From: Patiria pectinifera
Lineage: Eukaryota; Echinodermata; Asteroidea; Valvatida; Asterinidae
Assembly (NCBI GenBank): GCA_029964075.1
Contig: CM057141.1
Location: 15,004,001-15,068,000, forward strand
Length of the DNA stretch: 64,000 nt
Reading direction: 5' to 3'
The position numbers were made by a program, and so were the translations under genes. The notes beneath the pieces are model-generated. The model saw only the letters and a list, made by a program, of their open reading frames with translations. It was not told the DNA's origin and made no database searches. Shown here piece after piece: positions 36,252 through 51,200 of the stretch; within the stretch, counting starts at the first letter, position 1, and each line of letters opens with the position of its first letter.

Positions 36252-39200
36252 ATTTAGATTTTTACAAAATGCCCCAAAACTTCAACGTTTTCCATAGCCG
36301 CATCATCGAAAAAGTCAGTTTTGGCCAAAAAATCCATCTTCATCAAATTTGCTCAAAAGTTCACACGAGGTGCCTAGAGGCCAGAATTGAATTCCCTGAA
36401 GAGTTCAACTCATTACATTCAGTATCCAGTGAGAAAAGAACAATTTTAGATTTTTTACAAAATGCCCCAAAACTTCAACGTTTTCCATAGCCGGCATCAT
36501 CGAAAAGTCCAGTTTTTGACCCAAAATCCATCTTCATCAAATTTGCTCAAAAGTTCACACGAGGTGCCTAGAGGCCAGAATTGAATTCCTGAAGAGTTCA
36601 ACTCATTACATTCAGTATCCAGTGAGAAAAGAACAATTTTAGATTTTTACAAAATGCCCCAAAACTTCAACGTTTTCCATAGCCGGCATCATCGAAAAGT
36701 CAGTTTTGACCCAAAATCCATCTTCACAAAATTTGCTCAAAAGTTCACACGAGGTGCCTAGAGGCCAGAATTGAATTCCCTGAAGAGTTCAACTCATTAC
36801 ATTCAGTATCCAGTGAGAAAAGAACAATTTTAGATTTTTTTACAAAATGCCCCAAAACTTCAACGTTTTCCATAGCCGGCATCATCGAAAAAGTCAGTTT
36901 TTGACCCAAAAATCCATCTTCACAAAATTTGCTCAAAAGTTCACACGAGGTGCCTAGAGGCCAGAATTGAATTCCCTGAAGAGTTCAACTCATTACATTC
37001 AGTATCCAGTGAGAAAAGAACAATTTTAGATTTTTTACAAAATGCCCCAAAACTTCAACGTTTTCCATAGCCGGCATCATCGAAAAGTCAGTTTTGGACC
37101 CAAAATCCCACCTTAATCAAATTTGCTCAAAAAATCACACGAGGGGCCTAGAGGCCAGAATTGAATTCCTGAAGAGTTCAACTCATTACATTCAGTATCC
37201 AGTGAGAAAAGGACAATTTTAGACTTTTTTACAAAATGCCCCGAAACTTCAACGTTTTCCATAGCCGGCATCATCAAAAAAGTCAGTTTTTGACCCAAAA
37301 ATCCATCTTCACAAAATTTGCTCAAAAGTTCACACGAGGTGCCTAGAGGCCAGAATTGAATTCCAACTCATTACATTCAGTATCCAGTGAGAAAAGAACA
37401 ATTTTAGATTTTTTACAAAATGCCCCAAAACTTCAACGTTTTCCATAGCCGGCATCATCGAAAAAGTCAGTTTTTGACCCAAAATCCATCTTCATCAAAT
37501 TTGCTCAAAAGTTCACACGAGGTGCCTAGAGGCCAGAATTGAATTCCTGAAGAGTTCAACTCATTACATTCAGTATCCAGTGAGAAAAGAACAATTTTAG
37601 ATTTTTACAAAATGCCCCAAAACTTCAACGCTTTCCATAGCCGGCATCATCGAAAAGTCAGTTTTGACCCAAAATCCATCTTCACAAAATTTGCTCAAAA
37701 GTTCACACGAGGTGCCTAGAGGCCAGAATTGAATTCCTGAAGAGTTCAACTCATTACATTCAGTATCCAGTGAGAAAAGAACAATTTTAGATTTTTACAA
37801 AATGCCCCAAAACTTCAACGTTTTCCATAGCCGGCATCATCGAAAAGTCAGTTTTTGACCCAAAATCCATCTTCACAAAATTTGCTCAAAAGTTCACACG
37901 AGGTGCCTAGAGGCCAGAATTGAATTCCTGAAGAGTTCAACTCATTACATTCAGTATCCAGTGAGAAAAGAACAATTTTAGATTTTTACAAAATGCCCCA
38001 AAACTTCAACGTTTTCCATAGCCGGCATCATCGAAAAGTCAGTTTTTGACCCAAAATCCATCTTCATCAAATTTGCTCAAAAGTTCACACGAGATGCCTA
38101 GAGGCCGGAATTGAATTCCCTGAAGAGTTCAACTCATTACATTCAGTATCCAGTGAGAAAAGAACAATTTTAGATTTGTTACAAAATGCCCCAACACTTC
38201 AACGCTTTCCATAGCCGGCATCATCGAAAAAGTCAGTTTTTGACCCGAAAATCCATCTTCACAAAATTTGCTCAAAAGTTCACACGAGGTGCCTAGAGGC
38301 CAGAATTGAATTCCCTGAAGAGTTCAACTCATTACATTCAGTATCCAGTGAGAAAAGAACAATTTTAGATTTTTTACAAAATGCCCCAAAACTTCAACGT
38401 TTTCCATAGCCGGCATCATCGAAAGTCAGTTTTTGACCCAAAAATCCATCTTCATCAAATTTGCTCAAAAGTTCACACGAGGTGCCTAGAGGCCAGAATT
38501 GAATTCCCTGAAGAGTTCAACTCATTACATTCAGTATCCAGTGAGAAAAGAACAATTTTAGATTTTTTACAAAATGCCCCAAAACTTCAACGTTTTCCAT
38601 AGCCGGCATCATCGAAAAGTCAGTTTTTGACCCCAAAATCCATCTTCACAAAATTTGCTCAAAAGTTCACACGAGGTGCCTAGAGGCCAGAATTGAATTC
38701 CCTGAAGAGTTCAACTCATTACATTCAGTATCCAGTGAGAAAAGAACAATTTTAGATTTTTACAAAATGCCCCAAAACTTCAACGTTTTCCATAGCCGGC
38801 ATCATCGAAAAAGTCAGTTTTTGACCCAAAAATCCATCTTCACAAAATTTGCTCAAAAGTTCACACGAGGTGCCTAGAGGCCAGAATTGAATTCCCTGAA
38901 GAGTTCAACTCATTACATTCAGTATCCAGTGAGAAAAGAACAATTTTAGATTTTTTACAAAATGCCCCAAAACTTCAACGTTTTCCATAGCCGGCATCAT
39001 CGAAAAAGTCAGTTTTTGACCCAAAAATCCGACTTCATCAAATTTGCTCAAAAGTTCACACGAGGTGCCTAGAGGCCAGAATTGAATTCCCTGAAGAGTT
39101 CAACTCATTACATTCAGTATCCAGTGAGAAAAGAACAATTTTAGATTTTTTACAAAATGCCCCAAAACTTCAACGTTTTCCATAGCCGGCATCATCGAAA

Positions 39201-42200
39201 AAGTCAGTTTTTGACCCAAAAATCCATCTTCACAAAATTTGCTCAAAAGTTCACACGAGGTGCCTAGAGGCCAGAATTGAATTCCCTGAAGAGTTCAACT
39301 CATTACATTCAGTATCCAGTGAGAAAAGAACAATTTTAGATTTTTACAAAATGCCCCAAAACTTCAACGTTTTCCATATCCGGCATCATCGAAAAAGTCA
39401 GTTCTTGACCAAAAAATCCAACTTAACAAAATTTGCTCAAAAGTTCACACGAGGTGCCTAGAGGCCAGAATTCAATTCCATGAAGAGTTCAACTCATTAC
39501 ATTCAGTATCCAGTGAGAAAAGAACAATTTTAGATTTTTACAAAATGCCCCAAAACTTCAACGCTTTCCATAGCCGGCATCATCGAAAAGTCAGTTTTTG
39601 ACCCGAAAATCCATCTTCACAAAATTTGCTCAAAAGTTCACACGAGGTGCCTAGAGGCCAGAATTGAATTCCCTGAAGAGTTCAACTCATTACATTCAGT
39701 ATCCAGTGAGAAAAGAACAATTTTAGATTTTTTACAAAATGCCCCCAAAACTTCAACGTTTTCCATAGCCGGCATCATCGAAAAAGTCAGTTTTTGACCC
39801 AAAATCCATCTTCACAAAATTTGCTCAAAAGTTCACACGAGGTGCCTAGAGGCCAGAATTGAATTCCTGAAGAGTTCAACTCATTACATTCAGTATCCAG
39901 TGAGAAAAGAACAATTTTAGATTTTTACAAAATGCCCCAAAACTTCAACGCTTCCATAGCCGGCATCATCGAAAAGTCAGTTTTTGACCCAAAAATCCAT
40001 CTTCACAAAATTTGCTCCAAAGTTCACACGAGGTGCCTAGAGGCCAGAATTGAATTCCCTGAAGAGTTCAACTCATTACATTCAGTATCCAGTGAGAAAA
40101 GAAAATTTTTGGATTTTTACAAAATGCCCCAAAACATCAACGCTTCCATAGCCGGCATCATCGAAAAGTCAGTTTTTGACCCAAAAATCCATCTTCATCA
40201 AATTTGCTCAAAAGTTCACACGAGGTGCCTAGAGGCCAGAATTGAATTCCCTGAAGAGTTCAACTCATTACATTCAGTATCCAGTGAGAAAAGAACAATT
40301 TTAGATTTTTACAAAATGCCCCAAAACTTCAACGTTTTCCATAGCCGGCATCATCGAAAAGTCAGTTTTTGACCCAACAATACATCTTCACAAAAATTGC
40401 TCAAAAGTTCACACGAGGTGCCTAGAGGCCAGAATTGAATTTCCTGAAGAGTTCAACTCATTACATTCAGTATCCAGTGAGAAAAGAACAATTTTAGATT
40501 TTTTACAAAATGCCCCAAAACTTCAACGGTTTCCATAGCCGGCATCATCGAAAAGTCAGTTTTTGACCCAAAATCCATCTTCACAAAATTTGCTCAAAAG
40601 TTCACACGAGGTGCCTAGAGGCCAGAATTGAATTCCTGAAGAGTTCAACTCATTACATTCAGTATCCAGTGAGAAAAGAACAATTTTAGATTTTTTACAA
40701 AATGCCCCAAAACTTCAACGCTTTCCATAGCCGGCATCATCGAAAAGTCAGTTTTTGACCCAAAATCCATCTTCACAAAATTTGCTCAAAAGTTCACACG
40801 AGGTGCCTAGAGGCCAGAATTGAATTCCTGAAGAGTTCAACTCATTACATTCAGTATCCAGTGAGAAAAGAACAATTTTAGATTTTTACAAAATGCCCCA
40901 AAACTTCAACGCTTCCATAGCCGGCATCATCGAAAAGTCAGTTTTTGACCCAAAATCCATCTTCATCAAATTTGCTCAAAAGTTCACACGAGGTGCCTAG
41001 AGGCCAGAATTGAATTCCTGAAGAGTTCAACTCATTACATTCAGTATCCAGTGAGAAAAGAACAATTTTAGATTTTTACAAAATGCCCCAAAACTTCAAC
41101 GCTTTCCATAGCCGGCATCATCGAAAAGTCAGTTTTTGACCCAAAATCCATCTTCACAAAATTTGCTCAAAAGTTCACACGAGGTGCCTAGAGGCCAGAA
41201 TTGAATTCCTGAAGAGTTCAACTCATTACATTCAGTATCCAGTGAGAAAAGAACAATTTTAGATTTTTACAAAATGCCCCAAAACTTCAACGTTTTCCAT
41301 AGCCGGCATCATCGAAAAGTCAGTTTTTGACCCAAAATCCATCTTCACAAAATTTGCTCAAAAGTTCACACGAGGTGCCTAGAGGCCAGAATTGAATTCC
41401 TGAAGAGTTCAACTCATTACATTCAGTATCCAGTGAGAAAAGAACAATTTTAGATTTTTACAAAATGCCCCAAAACTTCAACGCTTTCCATAGCCGGCAT
41501 CATCGAAAAGTCAGTTTTTGACCCAAAATCCATCTTCACAAAATTTGCTCAAAAGTTCACACGAGGTGCCTAGAGGCCAGAATTGAATTCCTGAAGAGTT
41601 CAACTCATTACATTCAGTATCCAGTGAGAAAAGAACAATTTTAGATTTTTACAAAATGCCCCAAAACTTCAACGCTTTCCATAGCCGGCATCATCGAAAA
41701 GTCAGTTTTTGACCCAAAATCCATCTTCACAAAATTTGCTCAAAAGTTCACACGAGGTGCCTAGAGGCCAGAATTGAATTTCCTGAAGAGTTCAACTCAT
41801 TACATTCAGTATCCAGTGAGAAAAGAACAATTTTAGATTTTTTACAAAATGCCCCAAAACTTCAACGTTTTCCATAGCCGGCATCATCGAAAAAGTCAGT
41901 TTTTGACCCAAAAATACATCTTCACAGAATTTGCTCAAAAGTTCACACGAGGTGCCTAGAGGCCAGAATTGAATTCCCTGAAGAGTTCAACTCATTACAT
42001 TCAGTATCGAGTGAGAAAAGAACAATTTTACATTTTTTACAAAATGCCCCAAAACTTCAACGTTTTCCATAGCCGGCATCATCGAAAAAGTCAGTTTTTG
42101 ACACAAAATTCCATCTTCACAAAATTTGCTCAAAAGTTCACACGAGGTGCCTAGAGGCCAGAATTGAATTCCCTGAAGAGTTCAACTCATTACATTCAGT

Positions 42201-45200
42201 ATCCAGTGAGAAAAGAACAATTTTAGATTTTTTACAAAATGCCCCAAAACTTCAACGCTTTCCATAGCCGGCATCATCGAAAAAGTCAGTTTTTGACCCG
42301 AAAATCCATCTTCACAAAATTTGCTCAAAAGTTCACACGAGGTGCCTAGAGGCCAGAATTGAATTCCCTGAAGAGTTCAACTCATTACATTCAGTATCCA
42401 GTGAGAAAAGAACAATTTTAGATTTTTACAAAATGCCCCAAAACTTCAACGTTTTCCATAGCCGGCATCATCGAAAAGTCAGTTTTTGACCCAAAAATCC
42501 ATCTTCACAAAATTTGCTCAAAAGTTCACACGAGGTGCCTAGAGGCCAGAATTGAATTCCTGAAGAGTTCAACTCATTACATTCAGTATCCAGTGAGAAA
42601 AGAACAATTTTAGATTTTTACAAAATGCCCCAAAACTTCAACGTTTTCCATAGCCGGCATCATCGAAAAAGTCAGTTTTTGACCCAAAATCCATCTTCAC
42701 AAAATTTGCTCAAAAGTTCACACGAGGTGCCTAGAGGCCAGAATTGAATTCCTGAAGAGTTCAACTCATTACATTCAGTATCCAGTGAGAAAAGAACAAT
42801 TTTAGATTTTTACAAAATGCCCCAAAACTTCAACGTTTTCCATAGCCGGCATCATCGAAAAGTCAGTTTTTGACCCAAAAATCCATCTTCACAAAATTTG
42901 CTCAAAAGTTCACACGAGGTGCCTAGAGGCCAGAATTGAATTCCTGAAGAGTTCAACTCATTACATTCAGTATCCAGTGAGAAAAGAACAATTTTAGATT
43001 TTTACAAAATGCCCCAAAACTTCAACGTTTTCCATAGCCGGCATCATCGAAAAGTCAGTTTTTGACCCAAAATCCATCTTCATCAAATTTGCTCAAAAGT
43101 TCACACGAGGTGCCTAGAGGCCAGAATTGAATTCCCTGAAGAGTTCAACTCATTACATTCAGTATCCAGTGAGAAAAGAACAATTTTAGATTTTTACAAA
43201 ATGCCCCAAAACTTCAACGCTTTCCATAGCCGGCATCATCGAAAAGTCAGTTTTTGACCCAAAATCCATCTTCACAAAATTTGCTCAAAAGTTCACACGA
43301 GGTGCCTAGAGGCCAGAATTGAATTCCTGAAGCGTTCAACTCATTACATTCAGTATCCAGTGAGAAAAGAACAATTTTAGATTTTTACAAAATGCCCCAA
43401 AACTTCAACGTTTTCCATAGCCGGCATCATCGAAAAGTCAGTTTTTGACCCAAAATCCATCTTCACAAAATTTGCTCAAAAGTTCACACGAGGTGCCTAG
43501 AGGCCAGAATTGAATTCCTGAAGAGTTCAACTCATTACATTCAGTATCCAGTGAGAAAAGAACAATTTTAGATTTTTACAAAATGCCCCAAAACTTCAAC
43601 GCTTTCCATAGCCGGCATCATCGAAAAGTCAGTTTTTGACCCAAAAATCCATCTTCACAAAATTTGCTCAAAAGTTCACACGAGGTGCCTAGAGGCTAGA
43701 ATTGAATTCCCTGAAGAGTTCAACTCATTACATTCAGTATCCAGTGAGAAAAGAACAATTTTAGATTTTTACAAAATGCCCCAAAACTTCAACGTTTTCC
43801 ATAGCCGGCATCATCGAAAAGTCAGTTTTTGACCCAAAATCCATCTTCACAAAATTTGCTCAAAAGTTCACACGAGGTGCCTAGAGGCCAGAATTGAATT
43901 CCTGAAGAGTTCAACTCATTACATTCAGTATCCAGTGAGAAAAGAACAATTTTAGATTTTTACAAAATGCCCCAAAACTTCAACGTTTTCCATAGCCGGC
44001 ATCATCGAAAAGTCAGTTTTTGACCCAAAATCCATCTTCACAAAATTTGCTCAAAAGTTCACACGAGGTGCCTAGAGGCCAGAATTGAATTCCTGAAGAG
44101 TTCAACTCATTACATTCAGTATCCAGTGAGAAAAGAACAATTTTAGATTTTTACAAAATGCCCCAAAACTTCAACGTTTTCCATAGCCGGCATCATCGAA
44201 AAGTCAGTTTTTGACCCAAAAATCCATCTTCATCAAATTTGCTCAAAAGTTCACACGAGGTGCCTAGAGGCCAGAATTGAATTCCTGAAGAGTTCAACTC
44301 ATTACATTCAGTATCCAGTGAGAAAAGAACAATTTTAGATTTTTACAAAATGCCCCAAAACTTCAACGCTTCCATAGCCGGCATCATCGAAAAGTCAGTT
44401 TCGACCCAAAAATCCATCTTCACAAAATTTGCTCAAAAGTTCACACGAGGTGCCTAGAGGCCAGAATTGAATTCCCTGAAGAGTTCAACTCATTACATTC
44501 AGTATCCAGTGAGAAAAGAACAATTTTAGATTTTTTACAAAATGCCCCAAAACTTCAACGTTTTCCATAGCCGGCATCATCGAAAAGATCAGTTTTTGAC
44601 CCTAAAATCCATGTTCGCAAATTTTGCTCAAAAGTTCACACGAGGTGCCTAGAGGCCAGAATTGAATTCCTGAAGAGTTAAACTCATTACATTCAGTATC
44701 CAGTGAGAAAAGAACAATTTTAGATTTTTTTACAAAATGCCCCAATGATTCAACGTCTTCCATAGCCTACATCATCGCAAAAGTCAGTTTTCTACCCATC
44801 AATCCATCTTCACAAAATTTGCTCAAAAGTTCACACGAGGTGCCTAGAGGCCAGAATTGAATTCCCTGAAGAGTTCAACTCATTACATTCAGTATCCAGT
44901 GAGAAAAGAACAATTTTAGATTTTTTACAAAATGCCCCAAAACTTCAACGTTTTCCATAGCCGGCATCATCGAAAAGTCAGTTTTTGTCCCAAAATCCAT
45001 CTTCACAAAATTTGCTCAAAAGTTCACACGAGGTGCCTAGAGGCCAGAATTGAATTCCTGAAGAGTTCAACTCATTACATTCAGTATCCAGTGAGAAAAG
45101 AACAATTTTAGATTTTTACAAAATGCCCCAAAACTTCAACGCTTTCCATAGCCGGCATCATCGAAAAGTCAGTTTTTGACCCAAAATCCATCTTCACAAA

Positions 45201-48200
45201 ATTTGCTCAAAAGTTCACACGAGGTGCCTAGAGGCCAGAATTGAATTCCCTGAAGAGTTCAACTCATTACATTCAGTATCCAGTGAGAAAAGAACAATTT
45301 TAGATTTTTACAAAATGCCCCAAAACTTCAACGTTTTCCATAGCCGGCATCATCGAAAAGTCAGTTTTGACCCAAAAATCCATCTTCACAAAATTTGCTC
45401 AAAAGTTCACACGAGGTGCCTAGAGGCCAGAATTGAATTCCTGAAGAGTTCAACTCATTACATTCAGTATCCAGTGAGAAAAGAACAATTTTAGATTTTT
45501 ACAAAATGCCCCAAAACTTCAACGCTTCCATAGCCGGCATCATCGAAAAAGTCAGTTTTTGACCCAAAATCCATCTTCATCAAATTTGCTCAAAAGTTCA
45601 CACGAGGTGCCTAGAGGCCAGAATTGAATTCCTGAAGAGTTCAACTCATTACATTCAGTATCCAGTGAGAAAAGAACAATTTTAGATTTTTACAAAATGC
45701 CCCAAAACTTCAACGTTTTCCATAGCCGGCATCATCGAAAAGTCAGTTTTTGACCCAAAATCCATCTTCACAAAATTTGCTCAAAAGTTCACACGAGGTG
45801 CCTAGAGGCCAGAATTGAATTCCTGAAGAGTTCAACTCATTACATTCAGTATCCAGTGAGAAAAGAACAATTTTAGATTTTTACAAAATGCCCCAAAACT
45901 TCAACGTTTTCCATAGCCGGCATCATCGAAAAGTCAGTTTTGACCCAAAATCCATCTTCATCAAATTTGCTCAAAAGTTCACACGAGGTGCCTAGAGGCC
46001 AGAATTGAATTCCCTGAAGAGTTCAACTCATTACATTCAGTATCCAGTGAGGAAAGAACAATTTTAGATTTTTACAAAATGCCCCAAAACTTCAACGCTT
46101 TCCATAGCCGGCATCATCGAAAAGTCAGTTTTTGACCCAAAATCCATCTTCACAAAATTTGCTCAAAAGTTCACACGAGGTGCCTAGAGGCCAGAATTGA
46201 ATTCCTGAAGAGTTCAACTCATTACATTCAGTATCCAGTGAGAAAAGAACAATTTTAGATTTTTACAAAATGCCCCAAAACTTCAACGTTTTCCATAGCC
46301 GGCATCATCGAAAAAGTCACTTTTTGACCCAAAAATCCAACTCGACAAAAATTGCTCAAAAGTTCACACAAGGTGTCTAGAGGCCAGAATTGAATTCCCT
46401 GAAGAGTTCAACTCATTACATTCAGTATCCAGTGAGAAAAGAACAATTTTAGATTTTTACAAAATGCCCCAAAACTTCAACGTTTTCCATAGCCGGCATC
46501 ATCGAAAAAGTCAGTTTTTGACCCAAAAATCCATTTTCACAAAATTTGCTCAAAAGTTCACACGAGGTGCCTAGAGGCCAGAATTGAATTCCCTGAAGAG
46601 TTCAACTCATTACATTCAGTATCCAGTGACGAAAGAACAATTTTAGATTTTTACAAGATGCCCCAAAACTTCAACGTTTTCCATAGCCGGCATCATCGAA
46701 AAAGTCAGTTTTTGACCCAAAGCCAAATTTCACCAAATTTGCTCAAAAGTTCACACGAGGTGCCTAGAGGCCAGAATTGAATTCCCTAAAGAGTTCAACT
46801 CATTACATTCAGTATCCAGTGAGAAAAGAACAATTTTAGATTTTTACAAAATGCCCCAAAACTTCAACGTTTTCCATATCCGGCATCATCGAAAGAGTCA
46901 GTTTTTGACCCAAAATCCATCTTCACAAAAATTGCTCAAACGTTCACACGAGGTGCCTAGAGGCCAGAATTGAATTCCCTGAAGAGTTCAACTCATTACA
47001 TCCAGTATCCAGTGAGAAAAGAACAATTTTAGATTTTTACAAAATGCCCCAAAACTTCAACGTTTTCCATAGCCGGCATAATCGAAAAAGTCAGTTTTTG
47101 ACCCAAAAATCCATCTTCACAAAATTTGCTCAAAAGTTTACACGCCGTGCCTAGAGGCCAGAATTGAATTCCTGAAGAGTTCAACTCATTACATTCAGTA
47201 TCCAGTGAGAAAAGAACAATTTTAGATTTTTACAAAATGCCCCAAAACTTCAACGTTTTCCATAGCCGGCATCATCGAAAAGTCAGTTTTTGACCCAAAA
47301 TCCATCTTCATCAAATTTGCTCAAAAGTTCACACGAGGTGCCTAGAGGCCAGAATTGAATTCCTGAAGAGTTCAACTCATTACATTCAGTATCCAGTGAG
47401 AAAAGAACAATTTTAGATTTTTACAAAATGCCCCAAAACTTCAACGCTTCCATAGCCGGCATCATCGAAAAAGTCAGTTTTTGACCCAAAAATCCATCTT
47501 CCCAAAATTTGCTCAAAAGTTCACACGAGGTGCCTAGAGGCCAGAATTGAATTCCCTGAAGAGTTCAACTCATTACATTCAGTATCCAGTGAGAAAAGAA
47601 CAATTTTAGATTTTTACAAAATGCCCCAAAACTTCAAAGCTTTCCATAGCCGGCATCATCGAAAAGTCAGTTTTTGACCCAAAATCCATCTTCATCAAAT
47701 TTGCTCAAAAGTTCACACGAGGTGCCTAGAGGCCAGAATTGAATTCCCTGAAGAGTTCAACTCATTACATTCAGTATCCAGTGAGAAAAGAACAATTTTA
47801 GATTTTTACAAAATGCCCCAAAACTTCAACGTTTTCCATATCCGGCATCATCGAAAAGGTCAGTTTTTGACCCAAAATCCATCTTCACAAAATTTGCTCA
47901 AAAGTTCACACGAGGTGCCTAGAGGCCAGAATTGAATTCCCTGAAGAGTTCAACTCATTACATTCAGTATCCAGTGAGAAAAGAACAATTTTAGATTTTT
48001 ACAAAATGCCCTAAAACTTCAACGTTTTCCATATCGGGCATCATCGAAAAAGTCAGTTTTTGACCCAAAAATCCATCTTCCCAAAATTTGCTCAAAAGTT
48101 CACACGAGGTGCCTAGAGGCCAGAATTGAATTCCCTGAAGAGTTCAACTCATTACATTCAGTATCCAGTGAGAAAAGAACAATTTTAGATTTTTTACAAA

Positions 48201-51200
48201 ATGCCCCAAAACTTCAACGTTTTCCATAGCCGGCATCATCGAAAAGTCAGTTTTTGACCCAAAAATCCATCTTCACCAAATTTGCTCAAAAGTTCACACG
48301 AGGTGCCTAGAGGCCAGAATTGAATTCCCTGAAGAGTTCAACTCATTACATTCAGTATCCAGTGAGAAAAGAACAATTTTAGATTTTTACAAAATGCCCC
48401 AAAACTTCAACGTTTTCCATAGCCGGCATCATCGAAAAAGTCAGTTTTTGACCCAAACATCCATCTTCACAAAATTTGCTCAAAAGTTCACACGAGGTGC
48501 CTAGAGGCCAGAATTGAATTCCCTGAAGAGTTCAACTCATTACATTCAGTATCCAGTGAGAAAAGAACAATTTTAGATTTTTTACAAAATGCCCCAAAAC
48601 TTCAACGTTTTCCATAGCCGGCATCATCGAAAAGTCAGTTTTTGACCCAAAATCCATCTTCATCAAATTTGCTCAAAAGTTCACACGAGGTGCCTAGAGG
48701 CCAGAATTGAATTCCTGAAGAGTTCAACTCATTACATTCAGTATCCAGTGAGAAAAGAACAATTTTAGATTTTTACAAAATGCCCCAAAACTTCAACGTT
48801 TTCCATAGCCGGCATCATCGAAAAGTCAGTTTTTGCCCCAAAATCCCATCTTCACAAAATTTGCTCAAAAGTTCACACGAGGTGCCTAGAGGCCAGAATT
48901 GAATTCCCTGAAGAGTTCAACTCATTACATTCAGTATCCAGTGAGAAAAGAACAATTTTAGATTTTTACAAAATGCCCCAAAACTTCAACGTTTTCCATA
49001 GCCGGCATCATCGAAAAAGTCAGTTTTTGACCCAAAAATCCATCTTCACAAAATTTGCTCAAAAGTTCACACGAGGTGCCTAGAGGCCAGAATTGAATTC
49101 CAACTCATTACATTCAGTATCCAGTGAGAATAGAACAATTTTAGATTTTTTACAAAATGCCCCAAAACTTCAACGTTTTCCATAGCCGGCATCATCGAAA
49201 AAGTCAGTTTTTGACCCAAAAATCAATCTTCACAAAATTTGCTCAAAAGTTCACACGAGGTGCCTAGAGGCCAGAATTGAATTCCCTGAAGAGTTCAACT
49301 CATTACATTCAGTATCCAGTGAGAAAAGAACAATTTTAGATTTTTACAAAATGCCCCAAAACTTCAACGTTTTCCATATCCGGCATCATCGAAAAGTCAG
49401 TTTTTGACCCAAAATCCATCTTCACAAAATTTGCTCAAAAGTTCACACGAGGTGCCTAGAGGCCAGAATTGAATTCCTGAAGAGTTCAACTCATTACATT
49501 CAGTATCCAGTGAGAAAAGAACAATTTTAGATTTTTACAAAATGCCCCAAAACTTCAACGTTTTCCATAGCCGGCATCATCGAAAAAGTCAGTTTTTGAC
49601 CCAAAAATCCATCTTCACAAAATTTGCTCAAAAGTTCACACGAGGTGCCTAGAGGCCAGAATTGAATTCCCTGAAGAGTTCAACTCATTACATTCAGTAT
49701 CCAGTGAGAAAAGAACAATTTTAGATTTTTTACAAAATGCCCCAAAACTTCAACGTTTTCCATAGCCGGCATCATCGAAAAAGTCAGTTTTGACCCAAAA
49801 ATCCATCTTCACAAAATTTGCTCAAAAGTTCACACGAGGTGCCTAGAGGCCAGAATTGAATTCCTGAAGAGTTCAACTCATTACATTCAGTATCCAGTGA
49901 GAAAAGAACAATTTTAGATTTTTACAAAATGCCCCAAAACTTCAACGTTTTCCATAGCCGGCATCATCGAAAAAGTCAGTTTTGACCCAAAATCCATCTT
50001 CATCAAATTTGCTCAAGTGTTCACACGAGGTGCCTAGAGGCCAGAATTGAATTCCCTGAAGAGTTCAACTCATTACATTCAGTATCCAGTGAGAAATGAA
50101 CAATTTTAGATTTTTACAAAATGCCCCAAAACTTCAACGTTTTCCATAGCCGGCATCATCGAAAAAGTCAGTTTTGACCCAAAATCCAACTTCACAAAAT
50201 TTGCTCAAAAGTTCACACAAGGTGCCTAGAGGCCAGAATTGAATTCCCTGAAGAGTTCAACTCATTACATTCAGTATCCAGTGAGAAAAGAACAATTTTA
50301 GATTTTTACAAAATGCCCCAAAACTTCAACGTTTTCCATAGCCGGCATCATCGAAAAAGTCAGTTTTGACCCAAAATCCATCTTCATCAAATTTGCTCAA
50401 AAGTTCACACGAGGTGCCTAGAGGCCAGAATTGAATTCCTGAAGAGTTCAACTCATTACATTCAGTATCCAGTGAGAAAAGAACAATTTTAGATTTTTAC
50501 AAAATGCCCCAAAACTTCAACCTTTACTATAGCCGGCATAATCGAAAAAGTCAGTTTTTGACCAAAAATCCAACTTCACAAAATTTGCTCAAAAGTTCAC
50601 ACGAGGTGCCTAGAGGCCAGAATTGAATTCCCTGAAGAGTTCAACTCATTACATTCAGTATCCAGTGAGAAAAGAACAATTTTAGATTTTTACAAAATGC
50701 CCCAAAACTTCAACGTTTTCCATAGCCGGCATCATCGAAAAAGTCAGTTTTTGACCCAAAAATCCATCTTCACAAAATTTCCCAAAGATTCACAAGAAGG
50801 GCCTAAAGGGCCGAAATGAAATTCCCGAAGAGTTTAACTCAATACATTTAATATCCCGTGAGAAAAGAACAATTTTAGATTTTTACAAAATGCCCCAAAA
50901 CTTCAACGTTTTCCATAGCCGGCATCATCGAAAAAGGTAGCTTTTGACGCAAAATTCCGTCTTCACAAAATTTGCTCAAAGGTTCACACGAGGTGCCTAG
51001 AGGCCAGAATTGAATTCCCTGAAGAGTTCAACTCATTACATTCAGTATCCAGTGAGAAAAGAACAATTTTAGATTTTTACAAAATGCCCCAAAACTTCAA
51101 CGTTTTCCATAGCCGGCATCATCGAAAAGTCAGTTTTGACCCAAAATCCATCTTCATCAAATTTGCTCAAAAGTTCACACGAGGTGCCTAGAGGCCAGAA

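Noticed and set aside
35725..36297. Open frames spanning the gaps at 35752 and 59492
   Set aside because: Composed almost wholly of N plus satellite.
39932..40372. 146-codon open frame and dozens of similar 60-100-codon frames in the array (MPQNFNVFHS-type)
   Set aside because: They arise because many units are near 195 bp, a multiple of three. Indels and stops break them every one or two units, both strands show them, and no unit favours synonymous change.
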